Counted from the first letter of the stretch, positions 32,000 to 41,316 are shown. The stretch is DNA of 64,000 nt from Streptomyces erythrochromogenes (GCF_036170895.1 NZ_CP108036.1:186001-250000); one strand, 5' to 3'. Notes: generated by a model not told the origin, from the letters alone. A program made the numbers and translations.

Positions 32000-33354
32000 C
32001 CGACGTTCGGGTTGGCCGGCTGTTCTGAGCCCGCCGTCACCCGGCGGCCCTTACCGCGCTTGACGAGGACCACTGTCTTCATGGTGACCCCCGGGTAGTT
32101 CGGGGTGTAGTACGCGCCCGTCCAGTAGTCGTGGAAGGAGGCCACCGTGCCGATCGTGTACGTCATCGGGTTCGCGGACGTCTGGCCGCTTCCGGCGAAG
32201 GCCTCCATCGTCACCGTGTCCTGGCCGTCCATGCCCACCACCGCTGCGGCGTGGTACTGCGACATGATCTGCTCCCCGGGGTTCATGGCGAGCATCAGGT
32301 AGGACTGTCCCACCACCGGGCTGGCGTCGCGGTCCGTCGCCCCCTGGAAGTCGCCTGCGCGGTCGCGGTTCTGCTCATCCGACATGCCGAAGGCCTTGAG
32401 CCCGGCGCTCGTACGGACGTTGCTGTTCGCGCCGTCGGCCAGCTCTCCGACGGCGTTGTGCATGATCTCCTCCGCCGTGTGGAGGCAGTCGTCCAGGATG
32501 TTCCGCGCCAGCTCGTGCTCCTGGTACAGCTCCGTGCCCCCGAGGAGGGCCTGCTGCGCCGTGCTCGTCGGGCGCAGGGCCGGGGAGTAGGACCCCGCGG
32601 GCGCGCTGACGCGGATCCAGATCGACGTGGCGTCACCGCTCGGGACGGCGAAGACGCCGTTCGCTGAGACCGTCATGTGCTGCTGGTTCGGGCCGGCCTG
32701 TGCCGCCCAGCGCTGGACCGACTCCTGGGCCGCCCCCTGGTCGGCCCGGCCCGCCCCCTGTGCGTGCTGCTCGGTCCTCGGCGCCGCCCCGCTCATGGCG
32801 CGGCGCGCGTTGCTCTCCGCCTCCCGCTCGAAGCGGTCGGAGGGGTCGGAGACCCGCAGGCCCGCTCCGTTGTCCGTACCCGCCACGGGGCCCTGGCGCT
32901 GCTGGATCACGTGGGTGAGTTCGTGGGCGAGCGTGAGCTTGTCGGCGCCGCCCTCCCCGATCACCACGTGGTTCCCACTGGTGTACGCCCGAGCGCCCAC
33001 CTCGGCCGCCGACGCCTTCGCCGCGCTGTCGTCGTGGATGCGGACGTCGGAGAAGTCGGCGCCCAGCCGGCTCTCCATGTCCGCACGCGTGCTGCCGTCC
33101 AGCGGCCTGCCGCCGGCCCGCACCACGTCGTGGACGGCCGAGCGCTGGACCGGCGCTTCCTCCGCCTCGTGGCCGCACCCCGCCCCGTGCCGGTGCGGCT
33201 GCTGCTTCAGACGCTGGACGACCACCGCGTTCCCCACCGTCGCCTGCAGCCCGAGGAGCCCGGAGGCCTGTGCGGGTGGTGCGGTGACCGGCCTGCGGAC
33301 CGTCGACCGGGAGTCCTCGGTGGCGTTCGACCTGACCTTCGCGTGGTTCTGCAC
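31996..33354 (-). CDS. DUF4157 (eCIS core) effector-like protein
   Basis: From GTG 33354 the product is 452 residues. Residues about 70-155 form the DUF4157/eCIS core domain, with LDGSTRADMESRLGADFSDV, HDDSAAKASAAEVGARAYTS and the zinc-protease-like helix LTLAHELTHVIQQ (HExxH at 144-148). This domain is linked to extracellular contractile injection systems and polymorphic toxins. The C-terminal 230 residues contain LDDCLHTAEEIMHNAVGEL (Cys290), QYHAAAVVGMDGQDTVTMEA (His368) and YWTGAYYTPNYPGVTM, which together suggest a papain-like catalytic or related fold; this is my inference. The stop codon lies inside the terminal repeat of the IS630 remnant, so the native end was probably altered. Confidence 0.85.
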   Translation of the reverse strand: MQNHAKVRSNATEDSRSTVRRPVTAPPAQASGLLGLQATVGNAVVVQRLKQQPHRHGAGCGHEAEEAPVQRSAVHDVVRAGGRPLDGSTRADMESRLGADFSDVRIHDDSAAKASAAEVGARAYTSGNHVVIGEGGADKLTLAHELTHVIQQRQGPVAGTDNGAGLRVSDPSDRFEREAESNARRAMSGAAPRTEQHAQGAGRADQGAAQESVQRWAAQAGPNQQHMTVSANGVFAVPSGDATSIWIRVSAPAGSYSPALRPTSTAQQALLGGTELYQEHELARNILDDCLHTAEEIMHNAVGELADGANSNVRTSAGLKAFGMSDEQNRDRAGDFQGATDRDASPVVGQSYLMLAMNPGEQIMSQYHAAAVVGMDGQDTVTMEAFAGSGQTSANPMTYTIGTVASFHDYWTGAYYTPNYPGVTMKTVVLVKRGKGRRVTAGSEQPANPNVG

Positions 33355-33657
33355 TGGCGTTTCCTTCGTCGGAGATCCGGAGCCGTACGTGATGCCTGTG
33401 TCCTGCGTACGTCTCGCGTACGTCCTTGTCCTGGATACGCCGGGCGACCCCGCGGACGCCAGGTACCCGAGGGCAGACTCGACCGGTCGTGAGGGCAGTC
33501 TCAGTTCCTCCTGAAGAACTCGACTTCCGCCAGCGCCACATGACGGCCCGGGGTGAGCCCCGCCGCCTCGGGATCACCAGCCGCACCGACACCACGTCGC
33601 TGTACCCCGTCTGGATCGTCTGCGGGCCCGGCTTGTCTGGGAGGGTAGGGGGCGTCA
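33355..33657. other. Intergenic, divergent promoters expected
   Basis: No gene is apparent. It separates the divergent DUF4157 gene and the anchored-protein pseudogene and should contain both promoters. Confidence 0.3.
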
Positions 33658-34302
33658 TGTCAGGTACGAGCGGTAGCAGGGTCTGGGCACTGATCGGGGC
33701 CTCGCTCGTCGCCGTCGGCCTGCTGATCGGGCTGGCGATAGCCTCCGGGAACTCCCCACTCATCGACCATGCCGAACGGGAGCCTCCCGTCACCCGACGC
33801 CACCGTGACGGCCGTCAAGCCGGGCGACTACCCACCGCCCAACCACATCTGCGAACAACTCGACTTCAAGGAGTTCTCGGATGTGTTCCAGCTCCAAGGT
33901 GCACGCGACGGATACAACACCGGCCTCGAACCGGAGCGGGTCTCCGGCTCCATGTGCGAGCAGTCGATCTCCCGCGGTGGCACGGACCTGGTGAAGGTCA
34001 GCTTTCACTGCAGCGCCGGGAGAGACGCCGACACGGCCGTCAAGGAGTTCGACCTCAACATGAAGGTCCTCTACGAGGCCCGGGAGACGGCCACCGGCCC
34101 GGGGGGCCAGGCATTCCGGTACCGCAACGCGGACAGTCCCACCATCGGATTGAAAGTCCGAGCCGGCAATCTCGAGTGCCAGGTCGAGGCCGAGCCCAGC
34201 GCGCTTCTGACCGAGGCCGAGATCGACAACTCCTTCACCCGGATGACCCGGCTCCTCCAGACACTGATCCCCAAGCTGGGCCCGCTGAAGGCCCAACCCT
34301 GA
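33658..34302 (+). pseudogene. Membrane-anchored secreted protein with a frameshift
   Basis: ATG 33658 opens MSGTSGSRVWALIGASLVAV with GLLIGLAIASGNSP, a signal-anchor. Near 33770 the coding sense moves to another frame: DATVTAVKPGDYPPPNHICE, QLDFKEFSDVFQLQGARDGY, FHCSAGRDADTAVKEFDLNM and DNSFTRMTRLLQTLIPKLG, ending KAQP at 34302. The two pieces clearly belong together, so there is a frameshift (real or error). Four Cys in the outer domain may form disulfides. The family is not recognised. A partial copy of its anchor occurs at 60840-60944. Confidence 0.65.
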
Positions 34303-34360
34303 GCGGTGCCGTCGACAGCGGCCTCCGCGCTCGGGGCCTGGTCGGCGGCGACGGCGTGAC

Positions 34361-34402
34361 AGAGCCCCGACCAGGTGATTACGGGCCCGGCCGGGGCTCT
34401 GC
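34361..34402. terminator. Stem-loop after the anchored-protein gene
   Basis: AGAGCCCC (34361-34368) pairs with GGGGCTCT (34395-34402), and an overlapping 9-bp pair CCTGGTCGG/CCGACCAGG (34337-34345 with 34367-34375) could form an alternative hairpin. Confidence 0.4.
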
Positions 34403-34624
34403 GTGCGTGGGGTACCGCTTGCGCTCAGACGTCCTCGTCGCGGAGCAGGTCCTGCTCTCGGCGCCGCTCCGTCTCCTCGGGGCGCTGGCCGTCGGGGGCG
34501 CCTCGATGCCGGCCCGTGCGGGCCACGGCAGCGCAACGGACGCGGGTTTTGCCCGCCGGCTGGTGCCGGTTGACGAGCCCGCGCCGTCGCTCATCGCGGA
34601 CCGACCGCCGAGCGGCCGCGGGAC

Positions 34625-36373
34625 TCAGATCATGTTCTTGTAGATGTTCCAGCCGGTGCCGAACTTCACGCGGGCGGCGAAGGTCGCGGTGCCGGCGTTG
34701 CCCGTTGAGGTGTACAGGTACATGACGCCGTTCGGGAGGCGGGCGAGCACGTCGCCCTTGCTGTCGCCGTCGATGTCACCCGGCACGACCAGCATGTCGT
34801 ACACGTTCCAGCCGGTGGCGACCTGCTCCGGGGCGGCGAACGGCGCGGTGGACGTCCCCGTGCCCTTGTAGAGGAACAGCCGGCCGGAGGTGTCCCGGGC
34901 GAGCAGGTCGGGCCGCCCGTCGCCGGAGTAGTCGCCGGCGCCGACGAGCGCGTTGTATGCGTTCCAGCCGCTGCTCACCTTGATGCGTGTGCCGAGCTTG
35001 GTGTACAAGGCCCCGTCGCCGGGGTGCAGCCACAGAACGCCGGCGGAGTCGCGGCTGAGCAGGTCGCCCTTGCCGTCGCCGGTGAGGTCACCGGGGCCGA
35101 CCATGAGCGTGTAGTTCCACGTCGTGCTGACCTTCTGACCGCGGATGTACAGGTCGCTGCCGATGTTCTGCACGTAGCTGGCGTGGTTGTGGCTGTTGAG
35201 CCCGGTGGCGTACGTGTTGCGGGACCCGGGCGTCTCGGTGCCGGCGTTGGTCGGCGGAGACAGGTAGTCGCCGTTGGCCAGGGCGTAGTACTTGGCCAGG
35301 GTGTTGTTGGTCTGCGTCATGAGGTTCTGCGCCTTGCCGTAGAGCTGCGTGGTGCCGGCGCCGACCATGAACTTGTTGCGTTCCCACCCGCTGCCGTAGT
35401 ACGTGGGTGCGGCGAACTTGCCTCCACCGATCGACTTGTAGAAGTACTGCAAGCCGTCACGGTTGCGCGCGACCAGGTCGCTCAGGCCGTCGCCGTCGAC
35501 GTCGTCCGGCCCGCTGATGACGTTGTACGTGTTCCAGCCGGTGCCGACCTTGACGCGGACCTTGAGCGGGGCGGTGGCGCTGCCGGCTCCCTTGTGGAAC
35601 CACAGCTCGCCGGTCAGCGTGCGGGTGAGGACGTCGCCGAGGCCGTCGCCGTCGACGTCGCTGGCGCCGACGATCTGGTCGTAGATCCCCCAGCCGGAGC
35701 CGACCTTGACCCGCGAGTTGAAGGGCTTGCTGACCGCTCCGGTGCCAGGGTGGAGCCACAGGTCGCCAGCGTGGTCGCGGGCCAGCAGGTCGGGGTGGTG
35801 GTCTCCGGTGATGTCGCCAGTGGCCACGAGGCGGTTGTACTTCTGCCAGCCGCCGCCGGACCACAGGGGCGCCGAAGTGGACTTCAGGCCGGCCTCGTAG
35901 AGCGTGAGGACGCCGTCGAAGGAGAGGGTGAGCAGCTCGGGCTTGGCCGTGCCGCCCACATCGCCCACCGGCAGCAGGTCCTTGAACGAGGCCTCGGGGT
36001 CGGTCTTGTAGATCGTGTAGTCGCTCCAGGCCGAGATCGACGACAGGTAGACGCCCGTGCTCTGGTCGTACTCCATCACGATCATGTCGCTGAGCCCGTC
36101 GCCGTCGACGTCGTGCCGCGGCTTGGCGGCGGCCAGCCGCGCCGGCTCCGTGGTGCGGCCGGGCAGGACGACGCTCGGATACTGGCGGTCGCTGCGCGGT
36201 GCGGGCCCGGAGGCCGACTCCGGTTCCGGGCCGGCCGCGGGCAGTGCGCTGGCGGAGCCGGGTATGCGGTGCTGCTCGGCTGCGCTGCTCGGAGCGGTGA
36301 CCAGGGCGCCGACGGCCAAGGCGAGTACGCCGGCAGCCAGGGCTCGTAATCGTCCGCGGTGCGATGAAGTCAA
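34625..36373 (-). CDS. Secreted FG-GAP/VCBS repeat protein
   Basis: TTG 36373 follows an AGGGGGA site and gives 582 residues with a signal peptide (LRALAAGVLALAVGALVTAP). The mature protein consists of repeated calcium-binding beta-propeller blades: VDGDGLSDMIVMEYDQ, DITGDHHPDLLARDHAGDLW, DVDGDGLGDVLTRTLTGELW, DVDGDGLSDLVARNRDGL, DLTGDGKGDLLSRDSAGVLW, DYSGDGRPDLLARDTSGRLF and DIDGDSKGDVLARLPNGVMY, each followed by LHPGTG or similar and a GWN-x-Y motif. Such proteins are abundant in Streptomyces and act outside the cell in binding or as parts of larger enzymes. No catalytic domain is evident. Confidence 0.9.
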   Translation of the reverse strand: MTSSHRGRLRALAAGVLALAVGALVTAPSSAAEQHRIPGSASALPAAGPEPESASGPAPRSDRQYPSVVLPGRTTEPARLAAAKPRHDVDGDGLSDMIVMEYDQSTGVYLSSISAWSDYTIYKTDPEASFKDLLPVGDVGGTAKPELLTLSFDGVLTLYEAGLKSTSAPLWSGGGWQKYNRLVATGDITGDHHPDLLARDHAGDLWLHPGTGAVSKPFNSRVKVGSGWGIYDQIVGASDVDGDGLGDVLTRTLTGELWFHKGAGSATAPLKVRVKVGTGWNTYNVISGPDDVDGDGLSDLVARNRDGLQYFYKSIGGGKFAAPTYYGSGWERNKFMVGAGTTQLYGKAQNLMTQTNNTLAKYYALANGDYLSPPTNAGTETPGSRNTYATGLNSHNHASYVQNIGSDLYIRGQKVSTTWNYTLMVGPGDLTGDGKGDLLSRDSAGVLWLHPGDGALYTKLGTRIKVSSGWNAYNALVGAGDYSGDGRPDLLARDTSGRLFLYKGTGTSTAPFAAPEQVATGWNVYDMLVVPGDIDGDSKGDVLARLPNGVMYLYTSTGNAGTATFAARVKFGTGWNIYKNMI

Positions 36374-36665
36374 GATCCCCCCTGAGGATCGAGCCGGGCC
36401 CCCGCCCGGACACGTCTTGCTGTGTGCTCGGAGACACGCATCCATGCGTGAACGGTTCCCTATTCCCGTCCGTGCGCCCCGGTCGCGGAGGGGGCCCACC
36501 CACAGCCGGGCCGACGACGTCAGGACCGCTCGTCCTCGGCCATCAGAAGGTGCAGGCTCAGAGAGTGCTTCTCCGGCGGCAAGTATCCAGCGCGGCGCGG
36601 GCGTGCGCGGTGCCGGGAGCTCCCCGGCGGCCGCGTCCTGAGCGGATTACGAGAAGGAGCACCTG
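36374..36665. other. Divergent intergenic region
   Basis: About 290 bases between the divergent FG-GAP gene and the membrane-anchored gene at 36666. No gene seen; promoters for both should lie here. Confidence 0.3.
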
Positions 36666-37424
36666 GTGCGTACCGGCTGGCGGCGGATCCTCTGCTGGGT
36701 CATGGGTGTGACAGCGCTGTTCCTGGCATTGATGGCCGCTTTCCGGATGGAGCTGGGCGAGGACGGTGAGGACCCTCTCGCGATCGCTGATGTGGCGGGG
36801 GTCTGGCAAGGCCGATTGACGGTCCGGGCGGACGGTTCCGCAGACCTGGACGGGGTCACACGGCCCGGACCGGACTGCGGGCAATCCACCGACGGGGCAG
36901 GTCGTTCCTACACCGGACCGGCGGCACGGGCCTTCGACACCTACCCCGACGAGAGGCCGGGGATCAGGTTCGACCACCACGGGCCCGCTACCGCAAAGCC
37001 ATTCAGGATCTACTTGGCGGTCTCCCTCCCGAAGGACGGCACGAAGGGAATCCTCCCCCAAGACCCACCCGGCGTGCGATACACACGCTCGGCCGGCCGG
37101 CCGGCAGAACTGAGCCAAGCCATCAACTTGCACCAGATCCCGTACGACATGGTGACGGCCGACATCTGTGCTTCAGGCCAAGCGGTGCGCCGAGTCATCG
37201 TCGGTGCGTACCGCTGGATGACGCGGGAACCAGAGCAGCCTGGGCTCGCGTCCATGGACGAGGGCGTCGATCGCCTCAGCAGCGTGGCTCGCATCGCCGT
37301 CGCGCATGCCATGCGGAGTTCGCCCCGTGCCGGGCATAGTGGCTCGTGCTGCGTCGCCAGCGACGGGACCGGGGCACAGGGCCGGGAGTCGACCTGGGTG
37401 CCGGGCGGGGTAGTCAGAAGGTGA
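36666..37424 (+). CDS. Membrane-anchored hypothetical protein
   Basis: GTG 36666 follows GAGAAGGAGCACC. The product is 252 residues with a signal-anchor (RILCWVMGVTALFLALMAAF) and an extracytoplasmic domain: DVAGVWQGRLTVRADGSADL, RPGPDCGQSTDGAGRSYTGP, KPFRIYLAVSLPKDGTKGIL, AINLHQIPYDMVTADICAS. The VWQGRLTV-D-ADG-S-A-D-L motif resembles the GVWASPQGSASLSL region of the paralogous pair at 10482 and 37414, suggesting related domains. The last about 60 residues (from YRWMTREPEQPG) have weak codon sense and a possible minus-strand transposase fragment overlaps, so the C-terminus may be altered. Confidence 0.6.
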   Translation: MRTGWRRILCWVMGVTALFLALMAAFRMELGEDGEDPLAIADVAGVWQGRLTVRADGSADLDGVTRPGPDCGQSTDGAGRSYTGPAARAFDTYPDERPGIRFDHHGPATAKPFRIYLAVSLPKDGTKGILPQDPPGVRYTRSAGRPAELSQAINLHQIPYDMVTADICASGQAVRRVIVGAYRWMTREPEQPGLASMDEGVDRLSSVARIAVAHAMRSSPRAGHSGSCCVASDGTGAQGRESTWVPGGVVRR

Positions 37425-38265
37425 ACGTCGCATCCACGAGGCGGCCCGCGAAGGTCGTACCTGTGGCCGGTGGCATGGAGGCCGAGGAGGGGTGCCAGCC
37501 GTCGGTTGGGGCGACAGGCGCCGAACGAACGCTCTGAGCGCCCGACTGCTTGGTCAGGCGCAGCCCGGGGAGTTGGATGACCGGGGCCGCCCGGGTTCCG
37601 CCGGCGATGTACGCAAGAATCGCCGAGTCGTCGGGAAGGCACGTGGCCGTGTCCTCGCGGTTGAGCCAGATAGGGACCGGCTCCGAGGTCTGTGGGTGGT
37701 CGAAAGCCCATTCGCCCCGCTCGGTGCAGGTTCCGATCCGCAGGGTGTACCGCCCGCCCTGTTCCAGCCCGTGCGGCTCGGTCAGGGAAAGGGACGCGGA
37801 GCCCTGGGGGCTGGCCCAGACTCCTGGATAGTCCGTGTACGGTCCGGAACAGGAAGTGGCCGCCGTCACGAGAGCGACCACGGCTGCGGCGGCTGCAGCC
37901 CGGGCGGCGGCGGGTGAACGCTGTTCCTCGTTCCGGACGGCTATGAGCGTGGCCGTGCAGGAGACGATCATCACGACGGCGCAGGAGACAAGCCAGGGGC
38001 CCGTGCCCGCCGCGGCCAGCACGATCAGGAACGCGGGTGCAAGAACGACCGAGGCCCCCGCCCAACAGGCCGCCCGGGTGTTGCGCGGCCGCCGCGGCAA
38101 CTGCACCGCGACCACGAACGGCAGACAGGCCAGGACCGTGCCGAGCAGCGCTACGCACACAGGCGTGAACATCCCGCCGAATTCGGGCACCAACACAGTG
38201 CTGTCGGCCCAGGCGAACGTCACCACAAAACCCGCGACTATCACCACGGACGCCGACCACGACAC
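37414..38265 (-). CDS. Multi-span membrane protein with secreted-type C-terminal domain (paralogue of 10482-11007)
   Basis: From GTG 38265 (start uncertain) the product has about four membrane spans (ASVVIVAGFVVTFAWADSTV, TPVCVALLGTVLACLPFVVA, ASVVLAPAFLIVLAAAGTG, WLVSCAVVMIVSCTATLIAV), then a fifth hydrophobic segment and the outer domain YTDYPGVWASPQGSASLSLT, GGRYTLRIGTCTERGEWAFD, PIWLNREDTATCLPDDSAIL, AYIAGGTRAAPVIQLPG. The tail GWHPSSASMPPATGTTFAGR is absent from the paralogue at 10.5 kb. Two conserved Cys could form a disulfide. Function unknown. It overlaps the end of the convergent gene at 36666-37424 by 11 bases. Confidence 0.65.
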   Translation of the reverse strand: MSWSASVVIVAGFVVTFAWADSTVLVPEFGGMFTPVCVALLGTVLACLPFVVAVQLPRRPRNTRAACWAGASVVLAPAFLIVLAAAGTGPWLVSCAVVMIVSCTATLIAVRNEEQRSPAAARAAAAAAVVALVTAATSCSGPYTDYPGVWASPQGSASLSLTEPHGLEQGGRYTLRIGTCTERGEWAFDHPQTSEPVPIWLNREDTATCLPDDSAILAYIAGGTRAAPVIQLPGLRLTKQSGAQSVRSAPVAPTDGWHPSSASMPPATGTTFAGRLVDATFTF

Positions 38266-38590
38266 AGCGTCGAACCGGTGACCCGGTGTTCCTTCTCCCC
38301 CTGCTAACGGCCCAGCCGCCCAACAGCAACACGTCCGAGCAGCCCGAGGACCCGGCCGACCACCGGAGTTTGGAAAACGGCCTCCATCCCCGCCGAAACA
38401 CGCCCCGGTCACTGTCACCCTGAAGCGTCGGTTGTGTGGTGGATGTGTGCGCCTGGTGCAGGACAGGTGGCGAACGCTCATCCCAGGGAGGCCCCGGTTG
38501 CCTCCAGGAGGCACGGTGGAAGATAGTTTCCTGAGTGCAACTGTTTTCAACACGATGAGGTGAGGGGTCCGCACAGCGGGCCTTCTATGT
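38266..38590. other. Intergenic region upstream of the SpoIIE-B12-STAS operon
   Basis: Apart from the uncertain start of the minus-strand membrane protein, nothing coding is seen. The last 80 bases (38510-38590) are AT-richer (AGATAGTTTCCTGAGTGCAA then CTGTTTTCAACACG) and probably hold the operon promoter, but I cannot assign a sigma class. Confidence 0.35.
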
Positions 38591-40243
38591 GTGGTGAATG
38601 ACACCGACGCAGTCCCTGCCGCGTCCACGATGAGGTTTCCGTGGCCCGGCGCCCCCTACCCGGTGCTGGTCGCGGACGACCGGGCGGTCGTGACGGTGCT
38701 CAACGACACGGCCGGCTTGGTCTTCCCCCAGGCACGTCCCGGCGTTTCGATGGTTGAGGCCGTGCCGGACTGGCTCTCTTCGGCCCACCAGGCCGTGACA
38801 ACGTCATCGCCCCGGGGGCTGGAATCCGGGCAGACAGTCCAGGGGCCCGTCGGGGAGCGCACGTTCGAGGCGCACCCGATCGCGCAGGGAGAGGGGGCGG
38901 TGGCGTGGTGGCTGGTCGACGACACCGACCTCCGCCTGGCCCGTAGGGCCCTGCAGGTGGAGAAGGAGCGCACCGCGTTCCTGACGCAGGCTTCCAACCT
39001 GCTGTTGTCGTCCCTGAACCTGGAACGGTGCATGGACGTCACGGCTCAGATGGCCGCTGAGCACCTCGCGGACGCGGCGCTGGTGATCGCCCCGGCTCAC
39101 GGTCGCATGCTGCCGGTGGTTTCCTGCCTGCGAGGCGGCACGCCGGCTAGGACGTCGCTGGCGACCGATCCGTCCCTGGTGCCCGGCCTGAGCGAGGCGC
39201 TCCAGGGGTTCCCGCCGGTTCCGTCCCGGTGGATCGATCCTGCGGCTGCACCTGCCTGGTTGCTTCCGGAAGGCTTCGGCACGGTCGGCTCGATCGTCAT
39301 CACCCCGTTGCCCGGCCATGGTGTGCCCGCCGGTGTACTGGTGCTGCTGCGCCGTAGCGACCATGCGGCATTCACCGAGGGTGAGGAGGTGTTCGCGCGG
39401 CTGTTCGCGGCTCGCGCGGGCGCTGCGATGTCGGCAGCTCGTCTGTACGCCGAGCAGGCGTCGATAACCGAGATCCTGATGCGCGAGCTTCTGCCCCCCA
39501 CCCTGCACCAGATCTCCGGTGTGGATTTCGCGGGCGGCTACCGGCCCTCGAAGGATCACGAGCGGGTCGGCGGGGACTTCTACGACGTCCACCCCGCAAC
39601 CGTGGAAGGTGACGCCTCCCTCGTGGTCCTCGGCGATGTGTGCGGCAAGGGCCTGCAGGCCGCCGTGATGACGGGCAAGATCCGCAACACGCTGCACGCC
39701 CTGCTGCCGATGGCGGGCGACCACCAGCGGATGCTGAGCCTGCTCAACACCTCACTGCTGAACATCGAGAACGCCCGGTTCGCCACGATGGTATTGGCCT
39801 CCGCGGCCCGGACCGGCAGTTCCGTCCAGCTGCGACTGACCAGCGCCGGCCATCCCGCTCCGCTGATCCTGCGTTCCGATGGCCGGGTCGAGGAAGTCTC
39901 CACCCGCGGCACCCTCGTTGGCGTTCTCCCGAACCTGGTCACCCAGACGGCGAAGGTCACCCTGGAGCCCGGCGATGCCTGCTTCCTGTACACAGACGGC
40001 ATCAGCGAGGCCCGGGGCGGCCCCCTGGGCGACGCCATGTTCGGCGAGGAACGCCTGAAACTGGCTCTGTCCGAGTGCGCGGGCATGCCCGCCGAAGCAG
40101 TGGTGGAGCGGGTCCAGATGCTCGCCTCCCAATGGCTGGGCAGCGGCAAGCACGACGACATGGCCGTTGTTGTGATCTCCGCCCCGCGAACCAACCACCT
40201 CAGCGCCGTGAACGGCCGTACCCGGGGCAGATTCACCGCATGA
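38591..40243 (+). CDS. PAS/GAF-SpoIIE (PP2C) phosphatase
   Basis: The 550-residue protein has a PAS-like N-terminus (YPVLVADDRAVVTVLNDTAG), a GAF domain (about 140-300: ALQVEKERTAFLTQASNLLL to GVPAGVLVLLRRSDHAAFTE), a linker helix ILMRELLPPTLHQ and a SpoIIE PP2C domain. Metal-binding motifs are intact: VGGDFYDVHP, LVVLGDVCGKGLQAAVMTG, LTSAGHPAPLIL, FLYTDGISEARGG and KHDDMAVVVI. It should dephosphorylate a STAS antagonist, releasing a sigma factor. Its stop overlaps the start of the cobalamin-binding gene (ATGA), so the sensor and phosphatase are made together. Confidence 0.92.
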   Translation: MVNDTDAVPAASTMRFPWPGAPYPVLVADDRAVVTVLNDTAGLVFPQARPGVSMVEAVPDWLSSAHQAVTTSSPRGLESGQTVQGPVGERTFEAHPIAQGEGAVAWWLVDDTDLRLARRALQVEKERTAFLTQASNLLLSSLNLERCMDVTAQMAAEHLADAALVIAPAHGRMLPVVSCLRGGTPARTSLATDPSLVPGLSEALQGFPPVPSRWIDPAAAPAWLLPEGFGTVGSIVITPLPGHGVPAGVLVLLRRSDHAAFTEGEEVFARLFAARAGAAMSAARLYAEQASITEILMRELLPPTLHQISGVDFAGGYRPSKDHERVGGDFYDVHPATVEGDASLVVLGDVCGKGLQAAVMTGKIRNTLHALLPMAGDHQRMLSLLNTSLLNIENARFATMVLASAARTGSSVQLRLTSAGHPAPLILRSDGRVEEVSTRGTLVGVLPNLVTQTAKVTLEPGDACFLYTDGISEARGGPLGDAMFGEERLKLALSECAGMPAEAVVERVQMLASQWLGSGKHDDMAVVVISAPRTNHLSAVNGRTRGRFTA

Positions 40244-41316
40244 ACTCCGTCACCGTGTGCACACCGCAGCAGCTGGTCACCGAGCTGTGGGATGCGGTCC
40301 TCGCTCTCGATGAGCCGTCCGCCCTGGCGATAGTGCTTGGTGCCCTGGACAACGGCATGGGAGCCGAGAGCGCCCTGCTCGACGTGATCGCCGCTGTACA
40401 GGGGCGGGTGGGTGAGGAGTGGGCGGCCAACCGGATCACCGTCGCGCAGGAGCACGCCGCGACCGCGATCAACGAGCGGGCCGTCGCCGCCCTGGCCCGC
40501 CACGCCGGCGCCTGTACGTCGTCGGCCCGAGGTCGGATCACGGTCGCTTGCGTGGACGGTGAATGGCACGCCCTGCCAGCCCGCCTGTTGGCCGAGGTGC
40601 TGCGGCTGCGCGGCTGGCACGTCGACTACCTCGGCGCCCAGGTCCCCACGCCCCACCTGATTGCGCACCTGCACCGCACCGGCCCGGAGGCAGTGGCCCT
40701 GTCCAGTTCGATCCCCACCCGGCTGCCCGCCGCGCACGCGACGATAACCGCCTGCCAGGCCGCAGGCATCCCCGTCATGGTCGGCGGAGCCGCCTTCGGG
40801 CCAGTCGGGCAGTACGCGCGCCTCCTGGGTGCGGACGCCTGGGCACCTGATGCCCGTACCGCGGCCGACGACCTGGCCCGCCACCCACTGCCCCGCCCAC
40901 AGCCCGGCCACCAGCCCATCGACGACCTTCCCCACCTGAGCGACCAGGAGTACACCCTCGTCGCGCGCACCCGCCTTGCGTTGGTGCGTACGGTGCTCGT
41001 CGGCTTGGAAGAGGCCTACCCGGCGATGCGCGGCTACACCGAGAGCCAGCGCGAGCGGACGGCCGAAGACCTCTCCCACATCGTGGAGTTCCTCGCCACC
41101 GCCCTCTACACCGACGACGCCGAGCTGTTCTCCCGCTTCCTGTTGTGGACCGCGGACGTCCTGGGCGCCCGCCGCGTCCCCGCCCACTCCCTGCTGCCCG
41201 CCCTGGACCTCCTGGGCCAGGAGCTGAAGGACTTTCCCCGCGCCGCCGAAACGCTCCGAGCCGGTGCCGCCCGCTTGACCAGTACACCTCTCACCGCCCC
41301 GGGGACCGCCTCATGA
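40240..41316 (+). CDS. CarH-like cobalamin-binding sensor without DNA-binding domain
   Basis: ATG 40240 overlaps the upstream stop. The 358-residue product has a helical cap domain (LVTELWDAVLALDEPSALAI to NERAVAALARH) with the motif W61-x9-E71-H72 (EEWAANRITVAQEHAATAI). This W-x9-E-H pattern defines the CarH/LitR type of adenosylcobalamin photoreceptor. A Rossmann-like B12 domain follows (ITVACVDGEWHALPARLLAE): the lower-axial-ligand motif is ExHxx with Glu108 and His110, then ALSSSIPT and VMVGGAAFG. Residues 230-345 form an extra all-helical domain. CarH proteins normally carry a MerR HTH; here it is missing, so output must be through proteins. It sits between a SpoIIE phosphatase and a STAS protein, both translationally coupled. 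Confidence 0.85.
   Translation: MNSVTVCTPQQLVTELWDAVLALDEPSALAIVLGALDNGMGAESALLDVIAAVQGRVGEEWAANRITVAQEHAATAINERAVAALARHAGACTSSARGRITVACVDGEWHALPARLLAEVLRLRGWHVDYLGAQVPTPHLIAHLHRTGPEAVALSSSIPTRLPAAHATITACQAAGIPVMVGGAAFGPVGQYARLLGADAWAPDARTAADDLARHPLPRPQPGHQPIDDLPHLSDQEYTLVARTRLALVRTVLVGLEEAYPAMRGYTESQRERTAEDLSHIVEFLATALYTDDAELFSRFLLWTADVLGARRVPAHSLLPALDLLGQELKDFPRAAETLRAGAARLTSTPLTAPGTAS

Noticed and set aside
35024..36349. 441-codon plus-strand frame of Val/Ala/Gly repeats
   Set aside because: Antisense of the FG-GAP repeat gene; its repeats simply mirror the propeller repeats.
37173..37433. Minus-strand frame that looks slightly like a transposase fragment (SHAAEAIDALVHGREPRLLW)
   Set aside because: No family motif could be confirmed and it overlaps the end of another gene; too weak to list.
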